This document shows positions 5,736-13,523 of a stretch of DNA of 19,026 nucleotides, in pieces (the first letter of the stretch is position 1; each line of letters starts with the position of its first letter). The notes under the pieces are model-generated. The model did no database searches. It saw nothing but the letters and a program-made list of their open reading frames with translations, and had not been told where the DNA came from. The position numbers and the translations under genes are program-made. Source of the DNA: Candidatus Omnitrophota bacterium (GTDB lineage: Bacteria > Omnitrophota > Gorgyraeia > Gygaellales > Profunditerraquicolaceae); assembly GCA_028714595.1 (NCBI GenBank), contig JAQTMD010000005.1, positions 4,491 to 23,516 on the forward strand. Reading direction: 5' to 3'.

Positions 5736-8096
5736 CTAATACGGCCACTTCCAGGACTTCACTTCGGGCAGGTCGTCGCCGATACGGGTGATGTGCTGGC
5801 GGTGCTCGATGAGCTTGTCGCGCACCATCTGTTTGAGGTAGCCGCCGCGCGCGCCGATCGTCGGCACGCGTTCCACCACGTCTCCTGCCAGATGAAAACG
5901 GTCAAGGCGGTTGAGCACCGTCATGTCAAACGGCGTGGTAGTAGTACCTTCCTCTATGTAGCCGCGCACGTGCAGGTTGTCGTGGTTGGTGCGCCGGTAG
6001 GTCAGACGGTGGATGAGCCAGGGATAGCCGTGAAAGGCAAAGATGATCGGCTTGTCCGCGGTGAACATGGCATCAAAATCCTTATCGGTGAGGCCGTGCG
6101 GATGCTCGGCGGGCTGCTGCAAGGCCATGAGATCCACGATATTGATCACGCGGATCTTCAACTTCGGCAGATGCCGGCGCAGGATGTCCACCGCTGCCAG
6201 GGTCTCCATGGTCGGCACGTCGCCGCAGCAGGCCATGACCACGTCGGGCTCTTGCCCGCGGTCGTTGCTTGCCCACTCCCAGATGCCTATGCCCGAGGTG
6301 CAGTGCTTGATGGCGTCGGCCATGTTCAGGTACTGCAGGCCCGGGTGCTTTCCGGCCACGATGACATTCACGTAATTGCGGCTGCGCAGGCAGTGATCCG
6401 TCACGGACAACAAAGTATTGGTGTCCGGCGGCAGGTACACGCGGATGATCTCCGCCTTTTTATTGACGACGTGGTCGATGAACCCCGGGTCCTGGTGCGA
6501 GAAGCCGTTGTGGTCCTGGCGCCAGACATGCGAGGTCAAAAGATAATTCAAGGACGCGATGGGTTTTCTCCACGGGATGCGGCGGCTGGTCTTTAACCAC
6601 TTGGCGTGCTGGTTGAACATGGAATCCACGATGTGGATGAATGCCTCGTAACATGAAAATATGCCGTGTCTGCCGGTCAAGAGATACCCCTCGAGCCAGC
6701 CCTGGCACATATGTTCGCTCAATATCTCAATCAACCGGCCGTCGCAGGCAAGATGGTCGTCGCTCTTCAGGCGCTGGGCCATCCACTGGCGGTTCGTCGC
6801 TTCCAGCACCGCATCCAGACGGTTGGAATTGTTCTCGTCGGGGCTGAACAAGCGGAAATTGCGCTCCGCGGCATTCATCCTGACCACGTCGCGCAAAAAC
6901 CGGCCGAGGATGCGCGTCTGCTCGGCGCGGAGCTTCCCGGGCTTATCCAGGACAAGCGCGTAGTCGCGGAAATCCGGAAGTCTCAGATCCTTCAAAAGCA
7001 AACCGCCGTTGGCATGGGGATTGGCGCCCATGCGCCGGTTTCCCCCCGGCGCCAGGTCTGCCAGCTCCTTTTTGAACCTGCCCTGCGCATCGAACAATTC
7101 CCGGGGCCGGTAACTCTTCATCCAGCGCTCAAGGATCTTGATATGCCCGGGTTTCTCGAACAGTTCGGAGAGCGGCACCTGGTGCGAACGCCACGAGCCT
7201 TCGGTCTTTTTGCCGTCCACGACTTTTGGCCCGGTCCATCCTTTGGGCGTGACCAGGACGATCATCGGCCACTGCGGCCGCTGCGGCTCTTTTTGTTTTT
7301 TCGCCTTTTCTTTAATACGTTTGATCTCTGCGATCACCGTCTCAAGCGTTTTTGCCGCCAGCCGGTGCATCTTTCCGGGCTCGCTGCCTTCTACAAAATA
7401 CGGCTTATAGCCGTAGCCGACAAACAAACTTTCCAGCTCCCTGCGGGAAAGCCGGGCAAGCACCGTGGGATTGGCGATCTTGTAGCCGTTCAAATGCAGG
7501 ATAGGCAGCACCGTGCCGTCGGTCGCAGGATTCAGGAATTTATTGGCGTGCCAGCTGGCGGACAAGGGCCCGGTCTCGGATTCGCCGTCGCCGACCACGC
7601 AGGCTACGATAAGCCCGGGATTGTCGAATGCCGCGCCGTACGCATGGGCAAGGCTGTAACCGAGTTCTCCTCCCTCGTGGATGGAGCCGGGTATCTCGGG
7701 TGCGACGTGGCTGGGTATGCCGCCGGGAAATGAAAACTGCTTGAACAATTTTTTCATGCCCGCCTCGTCCTGCGTCATCTCCGGGTACATTTTCGTGTAG
7801 GTGCCTTCAAGATAGGAATTTGCGGCCAGTGCCGGTCCGCCGTGGCCGGGTCCGATGACGTAGATCATGTCCAGGTCGAACTTCCTGATCACGCGGTTCA
7901 AATGCACGTAAAGAAAATTCAGCCCCGGCGTCGTACCCCAGTGGCCGAGCAGCCTGGGCTTGATATGCTCTTTTTTCAGGGGCCTGGTCAAGAGCGGATT
8001 ATCCAAAAGATAGATCTGGCCGACGGATAAGTAATTGGCCGCCCGCCAGTACGCATCGATTGCGCGAAGTTCTTTGACGCTCAGCGCCGTCTTCAT
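5736..8096 (-). CDS. xfp: Xylulose-5-phosphate/fructose-6-phosphate phosphoketolase
   Basis: This thiamine-diphosphate enzyme splits xylulose-5-P (or fructose-6-P) with phosphate to acetyl-phosphate plus glyceraldehyde-3-P (or erythrose-4-P). The 786 residues match the usual length of about 790-800. Visible signatures are GHWGTTPGLNFLYVHLNR (51-68), IGPGHGGPA (81-89), FPGGIPSH, the ThDP/Mg motif GDGESETGPL (169-178), GWTGPK, SPDENNSNRL, the GWLEGYLLTGRHG segment and the late SHVWRQDHNGFSHQDPG block. No domain is missing. The start is supported by GGAGGG before the ATG. Acetate kinase or phosphotransacetylase would be natural partners but neither is in the window. A promoter at 8237-8265 probably drives it. 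Confidence 0.96.
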   Translation of the reverse strand: MKTALSVKELRAIDAYWRAANYLSVGQIYLLDNPLLTRPLKKEHIKPRLLGHWGTTPGLNFLYVHLNRVIRKFDLDMIYVIGPGHGGPALAANSYLEGTYTKMYPEMTQDEAGMKKLFKQFSFPGGIPSHVAPEIPGSIHEGGELGYSLAHAYGAAFDNPGLIVACVVGDGESETGPLSASWHANKFLNPATDGTVLPILHLNGYKIANPTVLARLSRRELESLFVGYGYKPYFVEGSEPGKMHRLAAKTLETVIAEIKRIKEKAKKQKEPQRPQWPMIVLVTPKGWTGPKVVDGKKTEGSWRSHQVPLSELFEKPGHIKILERWMKSYRPRELFDAQGRFKKELADLAPGGNRRMGANPHANGGLLLKDLRLPDFRDYALVLDKPGKLRAEQTRILGRFLRDVVRMNAAERNFRLFSPDENNSNRLDAVLEATNRQWMAQRLKSDDHLACDGRLIEILSEHMCQGWLEGYLLTGRHGIFSCYEAFIHIVDSMFNQHAKWLKTSRRIPWRKPIASLNYLLTSHVWRQDHNGFSHQDPGFIDHVVNKKAEIIRVYLPPDTNTLLSVTDHCLRSRNYVNVIVAGKHPGLQYLNMADAIKHCTSGIGIWEWASNDRGQEPDVVMACCGDVPTMETLAAVDILRRHLPKLKIRVINIVDLMALQQPAEHPHGLTDKDFDAMFTADKPIIFAFHGYPWLIHRLTYRRTNHDNLHVRGYIEEGTTTTPFDMTVLNRLDRFHLAGDVVERVPTIGARGGYLKQMVRDKLIEHRQHITRIGDDLPEVKSWKWPY

Positions 8097-8108
8097 GCTC
8101 CCTCCCTG

Positions 8109-8227
8109 CTAGTGCTTGACTGCCTCGGCAAAGATCACGTTTGTCCGGGTGGATTGCCCGCGCAGCGGTCGGAGTAACGGGCCTTGTCCCCGGCCTCTGT
8201 TATTTCCACGATCATGTACACCGGCAT
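8109..8227 (-). pseudogene. Decayed small ORF in the phosphoketolase leader
   Basis: An ATG at 8227 opens a 30-codon frame beginning MPVYMIVEITEAGDKARYSD and ending at TGA 8135-8137. A second frame over the same stretch reads RPLRGQSTRTNVIFAEAVKH and stops at TAG 8109-8111, just before the phosphoketolase. The two pieces look like the start and end of one small alpha/beta protein joined across a frameshift with internal loss. The opening strand resembles DUF1330-type ferredoxin-fold proteins, but the match is short. It could also be a genuine leader peptide. Confidence 0.35.
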
Positions 8228-8236
8228 AGTTCCTCT

Positions 8237-8265
8237 ATTGTAGCGCAAACGCGGGGATTGCTCAA
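8237..8265 (-). promoter_or_regulatory. Sigma-70-type promoter of the phosphoketolase transcript
   Basis: On the minus strand TTGAGC (8265-8260) is followed after 17 bases by TACAAT (8242-8237). It lies immediately downstream of the cold-shock gene terminator, so it starts a separate transcript covering the decayed ORF and the phosphoketolase. Confidence 0.7.
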
Positions 8266-8268
8266 TCC

Positions 8269-8302
8269 AAAAAAAACGGCCCGACACGTACGTATCGGGC
8301 CG
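8269..8302 (-). terminator. Intrinsic terminator of the cold-shock gene
   Basis: The minus strand has CGGCCCGATA paired with TGTCGGGCCG (one wobble pair) around a CGTACG loop, followed by eight T residues. This is a textbook rho-independent terminator 17 bases past the stop codon of the cold-shock gene. Confidence 0.9.
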
Positions 8303-8318
8303 CCTTCTTTTTTGAAGG

Positions 8319-8519
8319 TTACAGCTTAACCACTACTGAAGCCTGTTCACCTTTCGGACCCTGGGTTATTTCCAACTCCACATCCTGTCCTTCGGAGAGG
8401 GACTTATAGCCCTCGCCCTGGATAACGCTGTGATGTACGAATACATCTTTACCGTTCTCGGGAGTGATGAATCCATAACCTTTCTGGTCTGAAAACCACT
8501 TCACTTTACCTTTAACCAT
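8319..8519 (-). CDS. CspA-family cold-shock RNA-binding protein
   Basis: This 66-residue single cold-shock domain is full length for the family. RNP1 is KGYGFI (13-18) and RNP2 is DVFVHH (25-30); the opening MVKGKVKWFSDQKGYGF and the closing PKGEQASVVVKL are typical. Such proteins bind single-stranded RNA or DNA and act as RNA chaperones and, in E. coli, transcription antiterminators. The ATG follows AAAAGGAGGT, an almost perfect ribosome-binding site. The gene has its own promoter, a long leader with a terminator-like hairpin and a terminator, so it is a single-gene unit. Induction by cold is inferred, since many family members are constitutive; the matching leader of the helicase gene favours regulation. 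Confidence 0.95.
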   Translation of the reverse strand: MVKGKVKWFSDQKGYGFITPENGKDVFVHHSVIQGEGYKSLSEGQDVELEITQGPKGEQASVVVKL

Positions 8520-8568
8520 TGTGTTCTACCTCCTTTTCTCTGAATTATAGTAAATGAAGACAGAAAAC

Positions 8569-8621
8569 AAAAAAACCGAAAGGCTAGACATCTTGACCTT
8601 TCGGCACTCGACTTCTAATCT
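8569..8621 (-). promoter_or_regulatory. Leader hairpin (candidate attenuator) of the cold-shock gene
   Basis: The transcript contains AGATTAGA (8621-8614), then CCGAAAGG (8604-8597), a 13-base loop, and CCTTTCGG (8583-8576) followed at once by T7 and GTTTTCTG. This is an intrinsic-terminator shape placed 49 bases before the ATG. The same box, stem position and T tract occur before the DEAD-box helicase. The AGATTAGA box could pair with TCTAG, just 5' of the distal arm, either as a pseudoknot or as an antiterminator. Confidence 0.65.
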
Positions 8622-8639
8622 CTATCTACTACGGGAGTC

Positions 8640-8667
8640 ATTGTACCATACTTTCCCGGGTTGTCAA
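8640..8667 (-). promoter_or_regulatory. Sigma-70-type promoter of the cold-shock gene
   Basis: A perfect TTGACA (8667-8662), a 16-base spacer and TACAAT (8645-8640) precede a leader of about 114 bases. The -35 box begins 27 bases after the macB stop codon, and I see no terminator between them, so macB read-through could also reach this gene. Confidence 0.8.
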
Positions 8668-8693
8668 CCTTTATTATGGGATACCCGTGCGCC

Positions 8694-10715
8694 TTATTCG
8701 TAGCGGAGGGCTTCGATGGGGTCAAGGCGCGACGCCTGCCTGGCCGGCCAGATGCCGAATACCACGCCCACGAAAAAGGAGAATGCCGTGGCCAGCACCA
8801 CCGAGTACGGGGAAATGCGTACCGCCCACTTGGCAAAGGTGGTGATAAGCACGGATACGCCGCTTCCCAGCACGACCCCGAGGATACCGCCGATCAAAGA
8901 CAACAGCACTGCCTCGATCAGGAACTGCACCATGATATCGTTGTTATTGGCGCCGATGGCCTTGCGCAGGCCGATCTCGCGCGTGCGCTCGGTGACCGAG
9001 ACCAGCATGATGTTCATGATGCCGATGCCGCCGACCAGGAGCGAGATAGCGGCGATAGACCCCAGTAACATGGACATGGTCCTGGTGGTGGACTCTAAGG
9101 CGCTGCGGATATCCGACATGTTGTGTATCTCAAAGGCGTCGTCGGGATTTTTCCTGATCCGGTGCTGTTTGACGACCATCGCCTTGATCTCGTCCTGAAG
9201 CGTTTCGATCGCTTCGGCGCTTGCGGCCTCCACGAAGATGTTGTCGATATACTGCTTGCCCAGCACCCGGTACATGGCCGTGGTATAGGGCATGAGTATC
9301 GTGTCATCCTGGTCCCTGAACCCTGCCGCGCCTTTTTCAGGCAGCACGCCGATGACCCTGAAATTTATCTGGTTGATCTTGATCGTTTCCCCGACCGGGT
9401 TTTTGTCTCCGAACAGGTTGCGCACCACGGTCACGCCCAGCACCGCGACTTTGTCGCGCATCCTGACCTCTTCCTCGGTGAAGAACCTGCCCACTGCCGG
9501 CACTGACGCGCGCATTTCTGCGTATTCCATTGACACGCCTTCCACCTGGCTGTTCCAGTTATTGTTCTGAAAGACCGCCTGTCCGCGGCCGCGCACGTAC
9601 GGGCTGATGCGCCTGACCGCATCGCCGAGTTCTCTGATCGCGAGTATGTCCTGAACGGTAAACCGCGCCACGGTCCCTGCCTCCAGCGCCACCCCGCGCG
9701 TGCGCGGAGAACCCGGGTGGATGTTCAGCAGGTTCGAACCCAGAGACGAAAGCTGCGCCTGCACCGACGCCTTTGCCCCTTCTCCCAGCGCCAGCATGGC
9801 GATGACCGCTCCCACGCCGATGAGGATGCCCAGCACGGAGAGCGCCGTGCGCATCTTGTGGCTGAACATCGCGAACCATGCCTGTTTGAAATAGTCGAAG
9901 AATTTTGCCTTGCCTGCCACCGAGCAACGGCCGGCAATGATGGATTCCACCTGGGCTGCTGCGTTGTCGCGGCCCGGACCTGCAACCTGCGCGGCTGTCG
10001 CTTTTTCGCTCCGCGGCGCTGACGCAGCCGGGCCAATGCCGGCAGGCGCCCGGCGCTCATCGGATATGATCTTTCCGTCGCGCATGCGGATGACGCGCCT
10101 GGCGTGCACGGCGATCTCCTGCTCGTGGGTGACCATGACGATGGTCTTGCCCCGGCTGTTAAGCTTCTTGAGGATGGCGATGATCTCTTCTTCGCTTTTG
10201 GTGTCGAGGTTGCCGGTAGGCTCGTCGGCAAGGATGATCATGGGGTCATTGACCAGCGCGCGCGCGATGGCTACCCGCTGCTGCTGGCCCCCGGAAAGCT
10301 CGTTGGGCCGGTGGCGCTTGCGGTCGAGCAGCCCCACGGCATCGATCTGCTGCTCGGCCTTTTCTTTCATGTGCTGTTTGCCGGCATAGACCAGCGGCAG
10401 CCCGGCGTTCTCCAGCGCTGTCATGCGCGGCAGCAGATGGAATTGCTGAAAAATAAAACCCACCAGGGTATTGCGCAAGGAAGCCAGGCAGTCGTCGGCC
10501 AGGCCTACCAGCGACCTGCCGTGCAATGAAAACGAGCCGGAGTCAGGCCGGTCCAAAAGGCCAAGGATGTGCATCAACGTGGACTTGCCCGAACCCGACG
10601 GCCCCATGATGGCCACGAACTCGCCGGCCTCGATCAAAAGAGACACGCCGTCCAGGGCCTTGACCTGGGTAGAACCCATTTGATAGGTCTTGTGGATGTC
10701 TGTGAGTTCGATCAT
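8694..10715 (-). CDS. macB: MacB-type ABC transporter (ATPase fused to permease)
   Basis: MacB proteins are mechanotransmission ABC transporters that drive export of substrates from the periplasm through a TolC channel. Residues 1-220 form the ATPase: Walker A GPSGSGKST (38-46), Q-loop IFQQFH, signature LSGGQQQR (140-147), Walker B MIILADEP with the catalytic Glu165, and His197. An Ala/Pro-rich linker (about 221-272) follows, then the permease: first membrane helix about 291-312, a large periplasmic MacB_PCD domain, and three C-terminal helices starting near GSIAAISLLVGGIGIMN with the ERTREIGLRKAIGA coupling loop. The 673 residues are close to E. coli MacB. The start overlaps the macA stop as ATGA. 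Substrate could be a drug, peptide or lipopeptide. Confidence 0.95.
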   Translation of the reverse strand: MIELTDIHKTYQMGSTQVKALDGVSLLIEAGEFVAIMGPSGSGKSTLMHILGLLDRPDSGSFSLHGRSLVGLADDCLASLRNTLVGFIFQQFHLLPRMTALENAGLPLVYAGKQHMKEKAEQQIDAVGLLDRKRHRPNELSGGQQQRVAIARALVNDPMIILADEPTGNLDTKSEEEIIAILKKLNSRGKTIVMVTHEQEIAVHARRVIRMRDGKIISDERRAPAGIGPAASAPRSEKATAAQVAGPGRDNAAAQVESIIAGRCSVAGKAKFFDYFKQAWFAMFSHKMRTALSVLGILIGVGAVIAMLALGEGAKASVQAQLSSLGSNLLNIHPGSPRTRGVALEAGTVARFTVQDILAIRELGDAVRRISPYVRGRGQAVFQNNNWNSQVEGVSMEYAEMRASVPAVGRFFTEEEVRMRDKVAVLGVTVVRNLFGDKNPVGETIKINQINFRVIGVLPEKGAAGFRDQDDTILMPYTTAMYRVLGKQYIDNIFVEAASAEAIETLQDEIKAMVVKQHRIRKNPDDAFEIHNMSDIRSALESTTRTMSMLLGSIAAISLLVGGIGIMNIMLVSVTERTREIGLRKAIGANNNDIMVQFLIEAVLLSLIGGILGVVLGSGVSVLITTFAKWAVRISPYSVVLATAFSFFVGVVFGIWPARQASRLDPIEALRYE

Positions 10716-11701
10716 CTGCTTTGGCGCTGCTGCTGTTGCTGCTGGCCCGGCCTTGTTCGCTGCGGCAGGAACGGATTGGTGGAAGTGTTCGACGAAGGCA
10801 GCACGAATTTCTTGCTCCGTATCACCACCGTATCATCGGGATTCAACCCCGCTACCACTTCCACGTTCTTGTCGTCTAAAATACCCAGCGTCACCTGACG
10901 CTGCACAGGCTCTGCGCCCGCGTTCGTCTTGACGAGCACAAAGGCGCCGGCCTTCTCCTGTATCACCGCTTCCTGCGGTATGGTCAGGGCGTTGTCTCTT
11001 CGCGCGGTGATGAAATAGACGGTCGCGTTCATGCCGGAGCGGAAAAAGTCAGGCACGCTCTCCGGCACCAGATCGACCTGGTAAATGGTCACGTTGTTCA
11101 CGGTGGTGGATTCGTAATAGATGTGCTCGACCACGGCATTGATCTTCGCGTCGGGATAGGCGTCAAGCTCGATCTCCGAGGTCTGGCCGAGCTTGACCTT
11201 GCCGATATCGGTCTCGTCCACCTGCGCGCGCACGATAAGCCGGTCGGAGAGCACGAGCACCGCGTCGGCCGTGGTCACGGTCTGTCCGGGCTGGGTGGTG
11301 GCAACGATGACCTCGCCGTCGATCGGCGACATGAGCGGTATGCCCTTGTACACCTCTTTCCAGTAGGCGAGTTTTTCATCTCCCTGGCCGCGCGCGGCGT
11401 CAAGCAGGGCTGCGCGCTCGGTGGAACTCATCCAGACCAGGATCTGACCGCTCTTGACCGTCTCTCCTTCCTTGACCAGAAGCTCGTCGATCCTGCCCGA
11501 GACCGGGGGTTTTACCTCCAGGCGGTTGCGGGGCAGGACCTCGCCGGTAGTGGAAAAGGAATTTTCGATGGCGGCGATCACGGGTTTGATCTCAATGACA
11601 AGCTGCGTGTCCTTCTTTTTGCGGCCGGCGGCGAACCACAATAGCGCGGCTGCGACGGCAACGATGACGATGACGGCAGGTATCAATTTATTTTTGCGCA
11701 T
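10712..11701 (-). CDS. macA: Periplasmic adaptor (membrane fusion protein), MacA-like
   Basis: This 329-residue adaptor would link MacB to the outer-membrane channel. It has an N-terminal membrane anchor (about 7-25), lipoyl half-motifs (about 62-91, VSGRIDELLVKEGETVKSGQ, and 122-150, MSPIDGEVIVATTQPGQTV), a beta-barrel (about 155-245, VDETDIGKVKLGQTSEI) and a membrane-proximal domain (IPQEAVIQEK). The alpha-hairpin between the lipoyl halves is only about 28 residues (92-120), much shorter than the long coiled coil of E. coli MacA. The C-terminus is a Gln/Arg-rich tail (GQQQQQQRQSR). Its start overlaps the tolC-like stop by 14 bases, and its stop overlaps the macB start. Confidence 0.9.
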   Translation of the reverse strand: MRKNKLIPAVIVIVAVAAALLWFAAGRKKKDTQLVIEIKPVIAAIENSFSTTGEVLPRNRLEVKPPVSGRIDELLVKEGETVKSGQILVWMSSTERAALLDAARGQGDEKLAYWKEVYKGIPLMSPIDGEVIVATTQPGQTVTTADAVLVLSDRLIVRAQVDETDIGKVKLGQTSEIELDAYPDAKINAVVEHIYYESTTVNNVTIYQVDLVPESVPDFFRSGMNATVYFITARRDNALTIPQEAVIQEKAGAFVLVKTNAGAEPVQRQVTLGILDDKNVEVVAGLNPDDTVVIRSKKFVLPSSNTSTNPFLPQRTRPGQQQQQQRQSR

Positions 11702-13001
11702 ATTCTATCGTTTCTCCTTTCGCCTTGATCCAGGCTGCTTCGGCAAGGAGCGCGTTTGCCCGGGCCTCAAGGAATGAGCGTTTGGCGTTGACAAGGTCGT
11801 TCTGGATGATGATCCAGGAATCAAAAGAGATGAAACCGGTGGCATACTGGGCCTCGGCGATGTTCGAGCGCTCCCCTGCCGCCTCAAGCGACTTCTTGCT
11901 CACTGCAACGCCGTCGACCGCGTCCTGGAATCCCTGCCAGGCCGACTGCATGTCCACGATCACCGACGAGCTTGTGCTCAGCGCATCCTGCGCTGCCTGA
12001 CGGAATGCCGCCCGGGCCTGGGCGACCTGCGCGAAGCGTAATCCGCCCTCGAAGACAGGCATGGTCAGGGACAAGCCCGCGTCCCAGCTGCCGTTATCCG
12101 GCATCAGGTGCGTGCCGGTCTTGGTCGCGCCCGCAGAACCCGTAAGCTTGGGAAAAAAGTCGGCCTGCGCGGCCTTGATATTAAAAGATGCCACGTTCTT
12201 ATTTGCCAGTGACTGCAGCGTCGACGGATGGTTCCCGGCCAGGGTTTCCAGGTCGGGTTTTCCGGCCGGCGATTCACGGATATCAAAATCAGAAGAGACC
12301 TCGAGATAAGCAAAATCCTGCCGGCCCATTTCCTTGCACAGTTTGCGCTGCGCGGTCTCGATGCTGCGCTGCGCCTGGGTGAGACTGAACTGCGCGGAAG
12401 CGGCATTTGCCTCGGCAGTCAAAAGCGCGCCCCGGTGCTCGAGGCCGGACTGGTAACGCAGGGTGATGAGTTCCAGGTTGTCCCTGCGCATCCGGGCGAT
12501 GTCCCGGTTGACGGCGATCAATTCCTGGGCTTTGAGCAGGTTGACGAATGCAGAACGCAGGCCGTAGCGCACGTCTGCGGAAGTAAAGCGGTAACCCTGC
12601 TGCGCGGCTTTTAAAGTTTCCCCTGCCGCTTCGACCCGGCTGCCGGTCTTGTTCGCGTCGAACAAAAGCTGCGAGCCCGAGACCCCCGCCGAATAACTTT
12701 CGGTGCGTTTCGAGCTTTCGGCTTTGGAAGCCGTTGCGCCGGCGCTGGCAGAGACCTGCGGATAAACGCCGCTTTTGACAATGGTCTTTGCCGCCTCTTT
12801 CTGTACCACGGCCTCCTGCGCAGAGATAAGCTCCGGGTTATTCCTGTGCGCCTCGGCAAGGCAGTCGGCCCAGGTCACCTGCGGGAAACTCTGAGCCCAC
12901 GCAGGATGCGCGAATAAGGTCATGACGAGTGCGAATATGCTACAAACGCGTGTATGCATGGATACCCGGTTACAACGGCTTTTCTTTTGTCTTTGGAACA
13001 T
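11688..13001 (-). CDS. TolC-like outer-membrane efflux channel
   Basis: The 437-residue protein belongs to the OEP/TolC family of outer-membrane channels. A Sec signal (hydrophobic core SIFALVMTLF, cleavage near AWAQ) precedes two OEP repeats with the typical opening TWADCLAEAHRNNPEL and long Ala-rich coiled coils (for example AGETLKAAQQGYRFTSADVRYG and SLEAAGERSNIAEAQYATG). The start at 13001 follows a GGAG seven bases away and overlaps the AbrB-type gene by 32 bases. An ATG at 12959 gives a shorter signal peptide but has a poor ribosome site, so the first 14 residues are uncertain. The gene is tightly linked to macA and macB, so all three exporter parts would be made from one transcript. 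Confidence 0.9.
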   Translation of the reverse strand: MFQRQKKSRCNRVSMHTRVCSIFALVMTLFAHPAWAQSFPQVTWADCLAEAHRNNPELISAQEAVVQKEAAKTIVKSGVYPQVSASAGATASKAESSKRTESYSAGVSGSQLLFDANKTGSRVEAAGETLKAAQQGYRFTSADVRYGLRSAFVNLLKAQELIAVNRDIARMRRDNLELITLRYQSGLEHRGALLTAEANAASAQFSLTQAQRSIETAQRKLCKEMGRQDFAYLEVSSDFDIRESPAGKPDLETLAGNHPSTLQSLANKNVASFNIKAAQADFFPKLTGSAGATKTGTHLMPDNGSWDAGLSLTMPVFEGGLRFAQVAQARAAFRQAAQDALSTSSSVIVDMQSAWQGFQDAVDGVAVSKKSLEAAGERSNIAEAQYATGFISFDSWIIIQNDLVNAKRSFLEARANALLAEAAWIKAKGETIEYAQK

Positions 13002-13200
13002 CCCCGACTCCCCGGTCGAGGAAACGGCTCAAACTCTCGGCAGGCATCAGGCCGATGGGCCCGCCGGTCCTGGCAAAGACCACCAGCTTATCCCCTGCCT
13101 TGATGCGGTAGGTCTTTCGCGCCTGGACGGGAATAACGATCTGCCCCCGCTCTCCCACCGTGACTGCGCCGTACATCCTGGGGGCTGCAAGCTCTTTCAT
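12970..13200 (-). CDS. AbrB/SpoVT-type DNA-binding regulator
   Basis: This 76-residue protein contains one swapped-hairpin AbrB domain (about residues 9-52): MYGAVTVGERGQIVIPVQARKT followed by YRIKAGDKLVVFAR, as in MazE, AbrB and SpoVT N-terminal domains. The C-terminal 24 residues are charged and may help dimerisation. The ATG at 13200 is chosen because AAAGGAG lies just before it; a longer reading frame up to 13317 would translate a tandem repeat (NHVNHTNHVNH) and is unlikely. There is no toxin gene beside it, and it overlaps the tolC-like gene, so it is better read as the local regulator of the efflux operon than as an antitoxin. Four ATGAT-type direct repeats upstream could be its operator. 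Confidence 0.8.
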   Translation of the reverse strand: MKELAAPRMYGAVTVGERGQIVIPVQARKTYRIKAGDKLVVFARTGGPIGLMPAESLSRFLDRGVGDVPKTKEKPL

Positions 13201-13221
13201 GGCTGCTCCTTTACCGTATGA

Positions 13222-13256
13222 ATGATTTACATGATTAGTATGATTTACATGATTAG
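13222..13256 (-). repeat. Tandem ATGAT iterons upstream of the AbrB-type gene
   Basis: The plus strand has ATGATTTAC, ATGATTAGT, ATGATTTAC, ATGATTAGC in a row: four 9-base units, or two perfect 17-base copies with an 18-base period. They begin directly at the -10 box of the housekeeping-type promoter and cover the expected transcription start, as an operator would. Confidence 0.65.
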
Positions 13257-13283
13257 CGTACCACACCTGCTCCCCCCTGTCAA
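13255..13283 (-). promoter_or_regulatory. Sigma-70-type promoter of the AbrB-tolC-macAB operon
   Basis: TTGACA (13283-13278), a 17-base spacer and TACGCT (13260-13255) on the minus strand. The -35 box is perfect and the -10 box is weak, which would suit a regulated promoter. Confidence 0.55.
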
Positions 13284-13327
13284 GCAAAAAAACCGGGGAC
13301 TTTCTCCACGGTGACATTCTCGAATAT

Positions 13328-13356
13328 TTAGACCACTGTGCCCCTTTAAAAGTTCC
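13328..13356 (-). promoter_or_regulatory. Putative ECF-sigma promoter of the AbrB-tolC-macAB operon
   Basis: GGAACTT (13356-13350), exactly 16 bases, then GTCTAA (13333-13328). It has the form of an E. coli sigma-E promoter and is shared with sites before the ECF sigma gene and the Spy/CpxP-like gene. It lies between the helicase terminator and the housekeeping promoter in the 323-base gene-free stretch 13201-13523, and would give a leader of about 120 bases. Confidence 0.7.
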
Positions 13357-13387
13357 CGTTGAACAGGGCCGGAGGCGCCTTATCCAA

Positions 13388-13434
13388 ATAAAAAAGGGCC
13401 AGAGATATTTTCAAAAGAAAATATTCTGGACCCC
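13388..13434 (-). terminator. Intrinsic terminator of the DEAD-box helicase gene
   Basis: On the minus strand GGGTCCAGAATATTTTC pairs with GAAAATATCTCTGGCCC (one bulge and one mismatch) around a TTTT loop, followed by CTTTTTTATTT. It ends the helicase transcript just before the ECF-type promoter of the next operon. Confidence 0.85.
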
Positions 13435-13482
13435 CTGAGATGTTCTTGTAACTAAAGAAGTTATAAGCGGTTAGTGACCGTT

Positions 13483-13516
13483 GGCATGGTACCTAAGGGA
13501 ACGTCCCCTCGGTGCC
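13483..13516 (+). repeat. REP-like repeat unit R6
   Basis: GGTACC (13488-13493) pairs with GGTGCC (13511-13516), enclosing AGGG-AACGTC-CCCT. This is the clearest two-stem hairpin of the family. It lies eight bases past the helicase stop codon. Confidence 0.8.
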
Positions 13517-13523
13517 GGGCCTC

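Noticed and set aside
6666..7733. Plus-strand open frame of 355 codons opposite the phosphoketolase
   Set aside because: The minus strand encodes a complete phosphoketolase with all motifs; the antisense frame is a by-product of GC-rich codon use.
8543..8548. TATAAT box in the cold-shock leader as a second promoter
   Set aside because: No convincing -35 box at a proper distance; the perfect TTGACA promoter upstream is a better candidate.
12970..13200. AbrB-type gene as the antitoxin of a toxin-antitoxin pair
   Set aside because: No toxin-like gene lies beside it; its stop overlaps the tolC-like gene.
13222..13256. Tandem repeats as a CRISPR array
   Set aside because: The units are 9 or 18 bases long without unique spacers, and no cas genes are present.
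13201..13317. N-terminal extension of the AbrB-type protein to 13317
   Set aside because: It would translate the ATGAT repeats and the promoter; the ATG at 13200 has a strong ribosome-binding site.
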